Positions 1-10,841 of a DNA stretch of 64,000 nt are shown here, piece after piece. Where the stretch lies: positions 1,240,001 through 1,304,000 of the forward strand of contig NW_025813484.1 in NCBI RefSeq assembly GCF_021976095.1. Reading direction: 5' to 3'. The notes under the pieces were generated by a model. That model was not told where the DNA came from. It saw only the letters and a list, made by a program, of their open reading frames with translations, and did no database searches. This DNA is from Xenia sp. Carnegie-2017 (taxonomy: Eukaryota > Cnidaria > Anthozoa > Malacalcyonacea > Xeniidae). The position numbers and the translations under genes were made by a program. Within the stretch, counting starts at the first letter, position 1; the number at the start of each line of letters is the position of its first letter.

Positions 1-34
1 AAAGGTATTTAACAAAAACAGCGAATATAATCAA
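1..34. repeat. Fragment of the inter-unit 16-bp satellite
   Basis: The first bases resemble the AAAAGGTATTTAAC..AAAACAACGTATATAA segment of the satellite at 4016-4050 and at 44993-45020. The window therefore opens inside the same inter-unit repeat that separates the mitofusin units, and the sequence from about 36 looks like an insertion into it. Confidence 0.55.
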
Positions 35-35
35 A

Positions 36-1341
36 GCATATAAAGATTCATTACATCCAACTATACAACTTGTTTTGATGCATGATAAGATGATCGATGC
101 GAAGAATCGGAATGCTTCTTTGCTTGATTTCTTTTTAATGACGCACATGTACTTATACAAAATTCGGTGCAAACTTATTCATAATAAGCGGATACGAACA
201 CTTGAACGTATATTTTTACGATGTGTGGGTGTTAGCTATTTGCTTCAGCACGATTCAAGGTTCTATCAAGCATTAATATTTTTTCGGGATCAATTATATG
301 AAAATACATTTTTCCAAAATGTATTTGAAGATTTTGGTGACATTCCCAAAGACTTTAATGTACATATATTTGACGAATTTAATAAAAATTGGATTGAGGA
401 TGTTATCGATACTAATAACAGGCTAAAAATTAGATTACAAAAAAGTAATTTACATGAAATGACTGCCATAGATGTGACATGTGAGGACTCCATATCTTTA
501 CAACATGAAACATTTACAGACACAATTCCAACCGTAGTTATGGCGCCGTTACAACATACAGACACAACCCAAACATTAGAAAGACAACGACCGTATCGAC
601 GTAGAAATAGAAAACAAAATACACCTATCGAAACACTACAACAAGATGTTGTTCCTGATAGTAGTAGCGAAGATGATGAAACAATGGATAAGGAGCGGGA
701 AGAACAAAACACAGAATCTATAGGTGAAGAGCCTATGGCTATAGCCCCACCCCCAAATTTATTCGAACCTATTGAAGAAGTGAGCATGGGTATGCCTTCA
801 CTTGAAAATACTGAAGGAGAGGTTACATCTGTCTTCAATAACGAAAACCAAACAGAATTACAATCTGCTATGCTTGAAACGGTAAATATTGAAAGCGGGT
901 CTATAACTACACCCGGGTTAGAAGCACCAAGTAGTAACACATACGAAGAGATAAATAATAGCGAAGCGACAATCATTGAAAACGAGCCCCCATCTTCTAC
1001 CGAATATACCACATATGTACATTAAAGTCTTTGGGAATGTCACCAAAATCTTCAAATACATTTTGGAAAAATGTATTTTCATATAATTGATCCCGAAAAA
1101 ATATTAATGCTTGATAGAACCTTGAATCGTGCTGAAGCAAATACCTAACACCCACACATCGTAAAAATATACGTTCAAGTGTTCGTATCCGCTTATTATG
1201 AATAAGTTTGCACCGAATTTTGTATAAGTACATGTGCGTCATTAAAAAGAAATCAAGCAAAGAAGCATTCCGATTCTTCGCATCGATCATCTTATCATGC
1301 ATCATAACAAGTTGTATAGTTGGATGTAATGAATCTTTATA
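36..1341. repeat. Inverted repeat with arms of about 330 bp
   Basis: Bases 36-367 are repeated in inverse orientation at about 1012-1341 with almost no differences. About 640 bp lie between the arms. Both arms are coding, because each holds the same stretch of an unrecognised ORF. The near identity points to a recent inverted duplication, or to an assembly fold-back at the window edge. Confidence 0.8.
78..1025 (+). CDS. Unrecognised ORF with acidic low-complexity tail
   Basis: This frame is open from the left side of the window, and the first ATG is at 78. The front (about 95 residues) is a compact, helix-rich, Phe/Arg/Tyr-rich segment that reappears word for word in the minus-strand ORF at 997-1644. 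The remaining 220 residues are acidic and rich in Ser, Thr, Glu and Gln, with a basic RRRNRKQ patch, as in many disordered tails. No family was recognised. It may belong to the inserted element that also carries the inverse copy, so a mobile-element or virus-derived protein of unknown type is possible. It could equally be a host gene copied by the element. No function is proposed. Confidence 0.4.
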   Translation: MHDKMIDAKNRNASLLDFFLMTHMYLYKIRCKLIHNKRIRTLERIFLRCVGVSYLLQHDSRFYQALIFFRDQLYENTFFQNVFEDFGDIPKDFNVHIFDEFNKNWIEDVIDTNNRLKIRLQKSNLHEMTAIDVTCEDSISLQHETFTDTIPTVVMAPLQHTDTTQTLERQRPYRRRNRKQNTPIETLQQDVVPDSSSEDDETMDKEREEQNTESIGEEPMAIAPPPNLFEPIEEVSMGMPSLENTEGEVTSVFNNENQTELQSAMLETVNIESGSITTPGLEAPSSNTYEEINNSEATIIENEPPSSTEYTTYVH

Positions 1342-1644
1342 TGCTTTAGCAACCCCTAATCTCTCACATTGCGCGTAATGATGTTTTTCGTATAATGTTA
1401 TAGGTATGTTTTCACCTTCAAAATACTCGAAAACACTATTCAACGATATGATGTTGTTTCCTTTACAAACTTTATTGAATGATGTTTGTAGTTGTTTGTA
1501 GTAGGCTTTGATTTTCTTTTTCTTTCCTTCGTCAACTTTCTTCACATCTTGCGTTATATATTCAAATAATGGTAGACAAGCGTCAATAATCTCAAATCCG
1601 TCAACATTGATATTATCAAATCGAATATGTAGACTTCTACTCAT
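997..1644 (-). CDS. Unrecognised ORF, inverse copy sharing the 330-bp arm
   Basis: About 215 residues from the ATG at 1644 (MSRSLHIRFDNINVDGF). The first 110 residues are unique to this copy and include a lysine-rich patch (EGKKKKIKAYY). The last 105 or so match the front of the plus-strand ORF at 78-1025. No signal peptide, membrane segment or known motif was seen. Read together with its partner it suggests one protein family with a globular front and a disordered acidic end, present here in two opposite-facing pieces. Function unknown. Confidence 0.45.
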   Translation of the reverse strand: MSRSLHIRFDNINVDGFEIIDACLPLFEYITQDVKKVDEGKKKKIKAYYKQLQTSFNKVCKGNNIISLNSVFEYFEGENIPITLYEKHHYAQCERLGVAKAYKDSLHPTIQLVMMHDKMIDAKNRNASLLDFFLMTHMYLYKIRCKLIHNKRIRTLERIFLRCVGVRYLLQHDSRFYQALIFFRDQLYENTFFQNVFEDFGDIPKDFNVHMWYIR

Positions 1645-1741
1645 TCTAAAAAATAAACAAATAATCACTAAATTTATAGTTAAAGAAAAATAAAAACGCT
1701 ACCTCATCGGTTACCTCATTTATTATGTTTTGATTATCCAT

Positions 1742-1836
1742 AAATATTTTCATTATGCAAATTTTTTTGCATACTATATCCATAATGCCATATTTTCATT
1801 ATGCAAATTTTTTGCATACTATATCCATAATGAAAT
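1742..1836. repeat. Two tandem AT-rich units of about 45 bp
   Basis: The string TTTCATTATGCAAATTTTTT followed by GCATACTATATCCATAATG occurs twice in direct succession. It is a simple duplication in otherwise featureless AT-rich DNA (1700-2340). Confidence 0.75.
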
Positions 1837-2340
1837 TTCGCCATTTTTTCAAAATATATCGAACAAGGTTGAAAATATCAATTTTAGTTTACTTTTTACT
1901 CAAACTAAACATACAAATACTTATATAGCGTAAAACAATGATGATCGTGGACAATTTCAATAATATCAGGAAAATATATTAAACCGCTTCCCTCTAAAAC
2001 AAAAAATCAATGCATTTCGTCGACTTTAATATCTTAGTATTGTTTAAATTAAATTATATTTACCTTTACTGTGAATTTATATCAATTTCTGATAACTTTT
2101 TTCAATGTACGCTTGCGACACAAAACCTTTCACAATAATAAATTTATAAAAATGAATAATTTTATTACGTGGCACTATTCAAATTAGTGCCGCTATATTT
2201 CGATGCTGTGTGCAGAACTTTTATCGCTTTTTTGTTGAATTTTTTTCATTTTCTTCTTTACCGGTAAGTTGAATGACTATTCAATGTTTATGAAAAGATG
2301 TTTAAACTTTTAATATGTTACATGTTTTTTTATTGAGAAA

Positions 2341-2472
2341 TGGCATCAAATGAAGACATGAAAACAAAAGACAGAGAAGGTTCTGATGATGAAATGTCTG
2401 GTGGTGAAACAATAGATGGAGTTCAGGTCGAACGAAGAAGATATGCGGAATTTGCTCTCATTTGGACTTAGA
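2341..2472 (+). CDS. Possible small acidic ORF behind a 5'UTR intron
   Basis: A 43-codon ORF (begins MASNEDMKTKDREG, ends FALIWT). About 80 bases upstream there is a good donor (ACCG/GTAAGTTG near 2262) and an acceptor-like TTGAG just before the ATG, so this could be the second exon of a short transcript. It runs divergently from the minus-strand ORF ending near 1644. The composition (Asp, Glu, Ser, Lys) resembles the N-terminus of a nuclear or transposon protein. Nothing further is recognisable, and it may be chance. Confidence 0.2.
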
Positions 2473-2489
2473 GAAAATTTGGAATATAA

Positions 2490-4000
2490 ATACAAAGTAT
2501 AAGTACAAGTATAAGAGTACAAGTATAAGTGTATAAGTTTAGGTGAATAAATATAGGTGTATAAGTTTAAGTGAATAAGTGAATAAGTTTAAGTAAATAA
2601 GTAAGGGAGGGAGAGTTCTCTAAAAGAAAAGGTGAGTGGTGTAAAAGTAATGGCGACTCCTTTAAAAGTAAGGGAGAGTCATCTAAAAGTAATGGTGTGG
2701 CTTCGAAAAGCAAGGTTGAGTCCTCTAAAATTAGGGGTGAGTGGTGTAAAAGAAAGGTTTCTCTTCTAAAAGTAATGGTGTGTCCTCTAAAAGTAAGGGT
2801 GACTGGTGTAAAAATAAGGGTGAGTCTTCAAAAAGTAAGGGTAAGTCTTATAAAAGTAAGGGCAGTTTTCTATATGTAAAGGCGAGTGATCTAAAATAGG
2901 GGTGAGTCATTCTGAGTGATCTAAAAGGGTCAGTCTTCTAAAAGTAATGGTCAGTCTTCTAACAGTAAAGGTGATTTGTGTAAAAGTATGGTTGAGTGGT
3001 GAGTACAATCTAAAGGTAAAGGTAAGAAGTGTAAAAGTTAACGTAAGTCTTCTAAGTTAACGAAAGTAAGGGAGAGTCCTCTAAAAGAAAAGGTGAGTGG
3101 TGTAAAAGTAATCGTGAATACTCTAAAAGTAAAGATGTGTATTCTAAAAGTAAGGTGAGTCACCTAAAAGTAAGGATTACATGTAAGCATGAGTCATCAA
3201 AAAGTAAAGGTGAGTTTCAAAAAGTTAGGGCACTTTTCTATATGTAAAGGTGAGTGATCAAATAAGGGTGATTCATTCTGAGTCACTAAAAGGGTCAGTC
3301 TTCTAAAAGTAAGGGTGACTCTTCTAGAAGTAAAGGTGGATTGTGTAAAAGTATGCTTGAGTGGTGTGTGTAATCTAAAGGTAAAAGTAAGAAGTGTAAA
3401 AGTTAACGTAAGTCTTCTAAAGTAAGGGTGAGTCTTCTAAAATTAAGGATGAGTCATCTAAAAGTAATGGTGAGTCCTCTAAAAGTTAAGGTGAGTGGTG
3501 TAAAGTAATAGTGACTCATCAAAAAGTAAGGTTGAGTGGTGTAAAAGTAAGGGGGAGTCTTCTAAAAGTAAGGGTGAATCATCCATAACTAATTAGAGGT
3601 GAGTGGTGTAAAAGTAAGGGTGTATCATCTAAAAGTAGAATTGAGTGATGTAAAATAGGCGTGACTGATCAAAAAGTAAGGGTGAGTGATGTAAAATAGG
3701 CGTGACTGATAAAAATTGCAGGTCATTTATCTAAAAGGGTAAGTGATATAAAAGTAAGGATGAGTCTTCTAAAAGTAAGTGTGAGTCATCTAAAAGTAAG
3801 TGTGAGTTATCTAAAAGTAAGTGTGAGTCATCTAAAAGTAAGGGTGAGTCATCTAAAAGTTAGGGTGTGTCTTCAAAAAGTAAGGATGACTCTTTTAAAA
3901 GTAAGGGTGAGTCATCTAAAAGTAAGGATGAGTCTTTTAAAAGTAAGAGTGAGTCATCTAAAAGTAAGGGTGAGTCATCTAAAAGTATACAACCATCATA
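2490..4000. repeat. Minisatellite, unit about 21 bp
   Basis: About 1.5 kb of degenerate tandem copies of a unit near CTAAAAGTAAGGGTGAGTCAT, clearest at 3760-3990 where the period is 21 bp. Because 21 is a multiple of three, one frame stays open and reads as a repeating KVRVSHL heptad; this reflects the period and is not evidence of a gene. The left end (2490-2600) grades into a shorter GTATAAGT-type repeat. Confidence 0.9.
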
Positions 4001-4090
4001 AAGTAAATAACCATCAAAAGGTATTTAATCAAAACAACGTATATAAACATCATGAAGTATACAATCATCACAAGATACATAAACTATGAA
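3985..4090. repeat. 16-bp satellite block between units
   Basis: Repeats of TACAACCATCATAAAG with variants, ending in the conserved phrase CACAAGATACATAAACTATG. The same block borders the units near 12717, 14170, 43390 and 59998, and recurs inside unit 3 near 44945. Confidence 0.85.
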
Positions 4091-4736
4091 GAATAGCTGC
4101 ATGAATTCTTATCATTTTAAAATCATAAATAAAGCCACGCTGGGTCATTTAAAAAACAATCTTTCTACATCTACACCCTGCAGTTGTGTGAAACTCTGAC
4201 CAATTCATGATTCATGGTCGTGTTGCAGTTAAAATCATTGTTGAAATACACTCCCTCAATGCCCAAAATCAATAACATAATCGTTTTACGAATTGCTTTT
4301 GAAGAAAATACATACCTCACTTCCGGCAATTTAACTAGTCAGTCCTAACCTTTCCACGCACGGTCATAATAAAACATTTATAATGACAGCTAGCAAAAAT
4401 GCAGAACTTTACACCAGCAGACACGTCACAAGCTTCTCTGGAAATTATATTTGGGTTCATGCAAGTATAGGTACTAGAATGTTTCTAAAGACAGCCTTCC
4501 AGTAACATATACAGTTCAATGCTGGTGGCTTTTGTAAAGGTATACAGTTTTTTCGATGTGTGTTGTTGTACAGGTAAATTGAATTGATGACTTTATAAGG
4601 AAATGTTGGAGATGAGGCCGCAAAAAAACATTCAGAAATGGCAAGTCTTAAAGATAAATTTATGTGAAATAATATTTCAGTTCACTTCCCAGAAATTTAA
4701 AGAGTTAACGAGTTTTGTACCTGGTACCAATGTTTT
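4091..4736. other. Unit 1: 3' flank of mitofusin copy 1
   Basis: Non-coding sequence conserved in all four units (compare 14240-15460, 43500-44810 and 60450-61640). It presumably contains the 3'UTR of the minus-strand mitofusin gene. No canonical AATAAA was found close to the stop codon. Unit 1 is the only unit without the hAT insertion at the sequence TATAATGA (about 4379-4386), so it shows the empty target site. Confidence 0.6.
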
Positions 4737-7700
4737 TCACATTTTACTTTGCGATAAACCAAACTCTCGAATGAAGTTGCTCAACTGATCCTCGAGCCAT
4801 CGAGCTTTATTTCTATAAACATAAGAAATGTCGCCATGTGCAACTTATCACGAGAACGCTTATAGGTAAGGGAATCATTACCCGGAGAATTTTATAGGGA
4901 TTTTTATCTTGACATCTCAATTTCGTGATCCCTAAGATTTATAAACCTATTCATACACTTCATTTGTGTCTTCTAGTTCTACACATGTTTGCTGAAGCTA
5001 TGTTAGTCGATGTAGTCAATTTGTTCTACATGTTGTAACTAAACTTTTCAGGTAAAGAAACTTTCATTTTAGAATTAAATTCAATTTTATGATGTAATTG
5101 CAGAATAAATAAATTGCCAGGTATTAACAACACATACCCAAATAGACGCGCTTGACTTTCAATTTTCTCCAAATCAGTAATATCTTCACTAAGTTTTGAA
5201 ATCTCGTCTTCCACTTTTTTCTTCGCTGCATCAACTTTGTCACACAATTGAACAAAAGCGGAGGAAAGTTCCCTTTTAAAAAGAAAGAGAAAATGAATAC
5301 AACAGAAAACTTCTTGTTCCCATACATATTTTTCAAAAAGAAATATTGCTAGCTTTTTAATCGTTTACCTCATAACTTGTTGACTACAATTTGAACTTGT
5401 CATACTGACAACCAACTGAAGACGATTGGCCGTGTATTCAACAAACTAAAAGTTGAATCAACACTAACAGTCATTTCATATAAGGCCAGCATTTGAGATC
5501 AACTTTGGAAGATATTTACTGAACATGTTTATCTGAACATTTCATTGAGGTTTTACACACTAAGTTACCTGATTTTTAAACGCCTTTTCCTTTGCATAAT
5601 TTGTCCATCGTAAACGTTCAATAACGTATAACGATCCATACAAACCACCACACCCAACAATCAGTTTCCAACCAACAACTTTCCAAACCTGAATGAAAAA
5701 AAGTTATGCTATAACAGTCTAAATACTATGGCCTATGTTTTAGAAAACAAACATTAACAGAATGTATTGTAAAAATTAGTCAAAAAACCCCCTCAAAGTC
5801 ATACTGTTTTTTTAATGAGAAAATGAGATTACAGTCTCGTGGAAAATTTCTGCCGTTGAGAGTTTTCCTTGAAGCATTTTTCATATTCTTTCTACACGTA
5901 ATCACGTGAAGTCACTCCTTACCAGGCCTCCAACAACCACAATACCAGTAGCGCTGTGTGATGTTAAAGAAGCAATGTTTCGAATAACCGCCAACGTCAA
6001 TTCATCGTCCTTGAGCACTTCGTCACTTCGAGAAGCCGTCGTTTCACCTTCGTCAAGTTCCGTAGATGATCTACCATATGAAATGGGAACGAATGAAAAG
6101 CAGACTTTGACAACAATAACAAAAACATATTAACATGAGTAATTCGACAACAGTAGCATATACAACGATATTAGAACAAAACATTCATCAACAAGTTGCA
6201 TTTTCAACACTTTTTCACAGAACAATTAATGAAGTTAAAAGAGAGAAGTGAACTTATGAGGCAATTTTAGATTTACAAAACAACAATTTTATTGCACCAC
6301 CATACCCTTGAACAGAATGAGAAGTGGAAGGAAATTCATGTCCTCTAAATTGACGGGCAAACGGACTGCTCGGTTTATCGACTGGTAACTACAAAACAGA
6401 ATGTAAATGATAATTATGAAATAATTTATTCATCATGTAAAAAACTTTCAATATCCAAACGGAGTAAAATACTTACATCAGCACCAAGAAGAATGGCCAA
6501 TCGTCTATTATATGGAGCCAAAAACTTTCTTAACATTGTTCGCCAACCGAGAGAGAAATGGAACTCTAAATCCTCTTTGAAATCCGAGCAAATATTGGGA
6601 ATATCAAGTTGATAGGATACTTCAAATTCATGCCTACAACAATCACAGGAGGAACAAAGATTTACATGTAGGAAAAATTTACATGGAGTTTTTATGGAAC
6701 ACATGACTAAAGGAACTTGCAAGTTAGACGGCAGTCATGCGCTCTCTACAATACCAGGTTATCCACAAGTATACATATAAATACCTGGAATCCGACATAG
6801 TCATCACCTCATGAGGATGCTCTGGTGGTAAAAGTGAAGCTAATTGATCTGCAAAGATATTTATATTGTTAAAACTGTAACGTAAAATGGAACTTCATAA
6901 AGCATGGCGTAAAATACGAATTGTAACGTCAACTTTTGCTTACCAGTCATTGATTGTTTAGTTTCATCAATGGACTGGGAAAGAGCTAATCCACATCGCG
7001 CCGTAAGATTCCTTCCCAGGCCATTAGCAATATGAGTGTGCAGATCTCGTTTGTAAGTTTCAATGAAAGTAGAATGCGTATGAAATGGATGATCAAACTG
7101 ATTTACAAGTATTCCTAAACGTTTTATTTCATCATTCATTGCTGTGGCAACCTTGAAATAAAGAATACAGTTTTATTTCTCAAACGTCATCACGATTTCC
7201 TAGTTAAACTAGCTAAATATACAACCGGACATCTTGATCGGACAAGCAGGTAAAAGCATGTTAAAGATTGTATAATTACACGCTTTAGATAAGAATCTTT
7301 ATTGAATGAGGAAAAGATTTATATTTTCCAAATTAGCTTCCCATCAAATGCCAACAAGAGCAAGAAAAAAGTGTTAGCATTTTTTCAGAAGAATGTATGT
7401 ATAGCTACAATGAATGGATACAATGTAAATCTGTTAAACTCATGAAGTTCTTTGATAACTGTTGTTTTGAATGACTTTTATGTTTTAAATTTGGTTCAAT
7501 TAACTTTATACCTGCAACTCAACTTCTTCTTTAATTTCCTTGATTTTATTCTTAAACTCATGACTGATTACATCCAGTTTGTCTTTCATTATAGCCAGTC
7601 GTTCCTCCCAGCTACATTTTGCTTCAATACATTTCTGCCTAAAATTACTATCGCCACTCAATAACATATGCAGATCCATGCAAGGAAATTCATTAAATAA

Positions 7701-10258
7701 AAGCAAAAACTGAAACATTCCTCTTGGCATTAAATGTCAAACACACAAGGTCTTTGAGAGAATGAGAAAAATGGTCTAACCTTTCAACCTTTGACTTGGC
7801 TTCAATTTTCTCCATGATTTCTCGAACAAATTTTGTTGTTTGCATTCCTTGTACTGCATGAGATTCAAATTTTGTTTGAATCGCTGACTTGGAAATGCAC
7901 TCCTAAAAACCAAAACATTGAGTTTGAGCCCCGCAATTTAAGGAAAACTTTAGATGTTATAGCTGCAACACAAGAATGAAAGTCTGCTTAACCTCAAACT
8001 TTCTTTCAAAATGCTCAAATTCCATTAGTCTTTCTTGAAAACCTTCTGCATGTATAGCAGCCCTATATAAAAAAATTATAAACACATGACAAACCATGGC
8101 AATGTTTACCAGTGAAGGTCAAAAACCAGCAAACTTCAACAAAAATCAATAAAAAAACATTTGTTTCCTTAAACCTGCATCGGGCATTCCTTGGTTTTCC
8201 TGCATTCTCTTTGTCAGAACCTAAAAATATAGACAGGGAATCAACATTTCAGCTGTAGTTTCTGTTTCTTCTTTCCACCTTACAGGCTGTGTTGTAAATT
8301 TTATTGTGGGCTGCCTTTAATTAGGAACATCAATTTAGTTTATTTAAACTAGATCTACTGCAGCATGTGAAAATGGAGAGTTATAGAAGAGGAACAGAAA
8401 AACTTCCGTCTTCAACTGCATAAACTCATAGACTCTCTACATGACGTACTTCTTTAGCAGACACAAAGAAAACACGATTTTCTGCTTCAGATTGATCAAT
8501 GCATTTAAGTTCGTTGACAAGAAAACCAACTGTTCTTTCCATATGTTGATTTTTAACCTAATGAAAGAAATCAAACACAAAGTCTTAAAGAGCTAGGTAA
8601 AGTTATTTCCAAAGACCTTATTCCTTTGGAATGTTCAATGATATGAAAATGTACATACTGCCATCATAAATTCTGGCTCAAATGCTGACGCATCCCATCG
8701 ATTGTTCAAGATAAAAATATTTGGCCGTGACAGTTTCTGATTGACTTTATTGAAAAATTTCTTTTCCTGTAAAAGTTTTAAAGATTCATGCTCTTCATTA
8801 CTACTGGCTTTGCAAAAATAATTTTATAGACATAACTTACTGTAACCATCAAAGTTGACTCTGAATTTGCTACCAAAACAAAAACATCTGCATCCAAGCA
8901 GTAATTATCAATCCAACTGTCAAGATCCGGACTAACATCAATCCCTGGGCTACAAATCAAAGCATCTTATCAAAAATATTCACAATTTATTTAATGAAGA
9001 TTAATTAAATTTTTACCTGTCAACCAACACAATATCATTTCGAAGCAATGCACACCTGAAAAAAACAGTAGGTGATTCTTTTATGAAAGAATATGCTTGA
9101 CTTTCATCCATTTTAAAATACATACTTTGCTCTTGGCCAATTGACTTGAATCAAGCTACTTGGATCTAGTTTCTCTTGACAAAGTTCATGAGCCAGTTGA
9201 CTTAAAGACTAAACACATGGAAGTAAAATAAAATCAAATTTCATAGTCGATACACTCAAATGACAAGTCACTCAAAAAGCAATCTCACTGATATATTCTA
9301 GCATACAAAAATTTTAGTGTTACATGCATTTTGAAAAAACTCTTTGAAAAATCTACAGTATTTTAACCAAAGTAGAAGTGCTAGGCTAACTGTGCTATGA
9401 ATTTAGCAATCGTGGCAAATTCAATAGATAAAACAATCCAAGTAACTTCCAATAACATTTATTTTCTGCTAATACTTGTTTGATAGCCTATATATACAAC
9501 ATACTTGAATATTTTTCTTTTCGTCAGAGCCAGGAGTCAGTACATAAGGTGTCTCAACTTCTGTTCCATTTACACTGAGGAAACAACTAGTGGTATGACC
9601 AATACCAGATGGTAAAATACGATCTCTCAACATGGCATTAATTACAGTGCTCTTGCCATTGCTAGTTCTTCCGAAGAAAGCAACTTTCATACTGTCCCTA
9701 CTGAGAACCTCTGCAATCCCAGCTACTTGCTCCAGATATGTTTTAACCTTAACACAATGAATTGGTTTAAAACAGTGTGTGTTTTTTTTGTTTTATTCAC
9801 ATGTAACTAAAAACTAGCAATGTCCTTGTCAGTGACAGAGAGGCCAACAATTTAGTGGAGATTATTTTGCCAAGCTAGATAATATTTGCACTTTATAAAA
9901 TAGGCTAAAATCAGAGAATTACTAAGGAAATTAATAATGATTTCGATATCAGAGTGTATTTATTAGGTAGATTAAATCAACTCTGAACTCTGCTGAAACT
10001 ACGACATTTTACCTCCTCAGAATATTTGTCTATTTCATTGGCCAACTCTTCTGAAACAAAACACTTTTCCTGAAGAAACGAAGATGCCTCTCCTAAGTAG
10101 ACGCCAATTTCTTGAAATATTTTGTTGATTTTATTCTTCGCTTTGCTAAACAGCTTAAGGGGTGAATCAATAGATGAACCATTGCAGTGCGGCTGGCCAT
10201 GACTCAGTTGCCCCTCTATTTGACTCAAAGATCTCCGCGAACTGGCAGCATTCTTCAT
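4737..10258 (-). CDS. mfn: Mitofusin copy 1 (dynamin-like GTPase), 20 coding exons
   Basis: Mitofusins are outer-mitochondrial-membrane GTPases that tether and fuse mitochondria. Exons by splice signals: 10258-10013, 9747-9505, 9208-9126, 9055-9017, 8949-8841, 8766-8659, 8557-8450, 8220-8175, 8062-7993, 7902-7781, 7638-7512, 7151-6944, 6848-6785, 6633-6477, 6388-6306, 6070-5923, 5688-5569, 5445-5369, 5272-5138, 4812-4737. The model is about 789 residues (human Mfn2 has 757). Visible: P-loop GRTSNGKST near residue 107, switch-I HTT, DSPG near 203, NRWD near 262, HR1 in exons 10-12, a hydrophobic hairpin in exons 16-17 (GIVVVGGL, then [16 protein letters not shown]), and HR2 in exons 18-20. Start chosen at the only ATG, 12 bases after a TTTCAG acceptor, so a 5' leader exon is expected. 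Exon 9 opens with three Gs after the acceptor where copies 2 and 3 have four, shifting the frame by one base: either a disabled copy or a homopolymer error. Confidence 0.9.
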
Positions 10259-10841
10259 TCTTATTAAATTCTGAAACTCCAACGAGATGTAAGCAATATT
10301 ATGCTGCAGTTTCAACAAATTTTAAAGACTAAAACAAGCAACAACAATCATACATATTTTACACATGTTGCATAATACTACAATTTGTTACTTCATGTAA
10401 GTAGAGTATAGCTACGAGACTTATTTACCCGACCCCCTGGCTAAAAAATCGTTTACTCCCTTCATTCATTCTTCGCTTCTCCTCTTCAAAATAAGACAAC
10501 AAAAAGTGCAAAACAGTTCACAGAAGCACACACTTTTAAAGTAATATATTAGCTGATTTTTACTCTTATGTACAAAATTCTTCCTACTATCCATGATTTG
10601 CCCTGTAAAAATGTTAGGGCAGCCCCATGAGAGTTTGAAAGTTGGGCAAATTTTTAGCGTTAGTCAAGTGAAAATATGGCGGAACCTTCTTTGTGAGTTA
10701 GGAAAATATTTACAGCCCCGGAGAAATGATGCCTCCTGTATGCCAATGCATATTGAGATAAATTCAAGCAACACATTTTCTACCACATTAAAGTCAATAA
10801 TAATTTAGTGAATTGTGATGAAGGTGTTTGCAGTTGACATT
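10259..10841. other. Unit 1: spacer between mitofusin and NIP7
   Basis: A 580-bp non-coding spacer between two same-strand genes. A TTTCAG acceptor lies 12 bases before the mitofusin ATG (about 10271-10276), so a leader exon or a trans-spliced leader joins there. The rest is conserved in unit 2 (41223-41739) and unit 3 (50930-51341) and shows no ORF or RNA gene. Confidence 0.5.

Noticed and set aside
3760-4089. 109-codon ORF of KVRVSHL repeats
   Set aside because: Translation of a 21-bp minisatellite whose period is a multiple of three; no start context or splice signals.
7452-7664. Plus-strand ORF recurring in each unit (also 17623 and 47910)
   Set aside because: Shadow of mitofusin exon 11 on the opposite strand.
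10259-10318. Upstream extension of mitofusin exon 1
   Set aside because: The frame is open but begins at TTG; a TTTCAG acceptor follows and the only ATG is at 10258.
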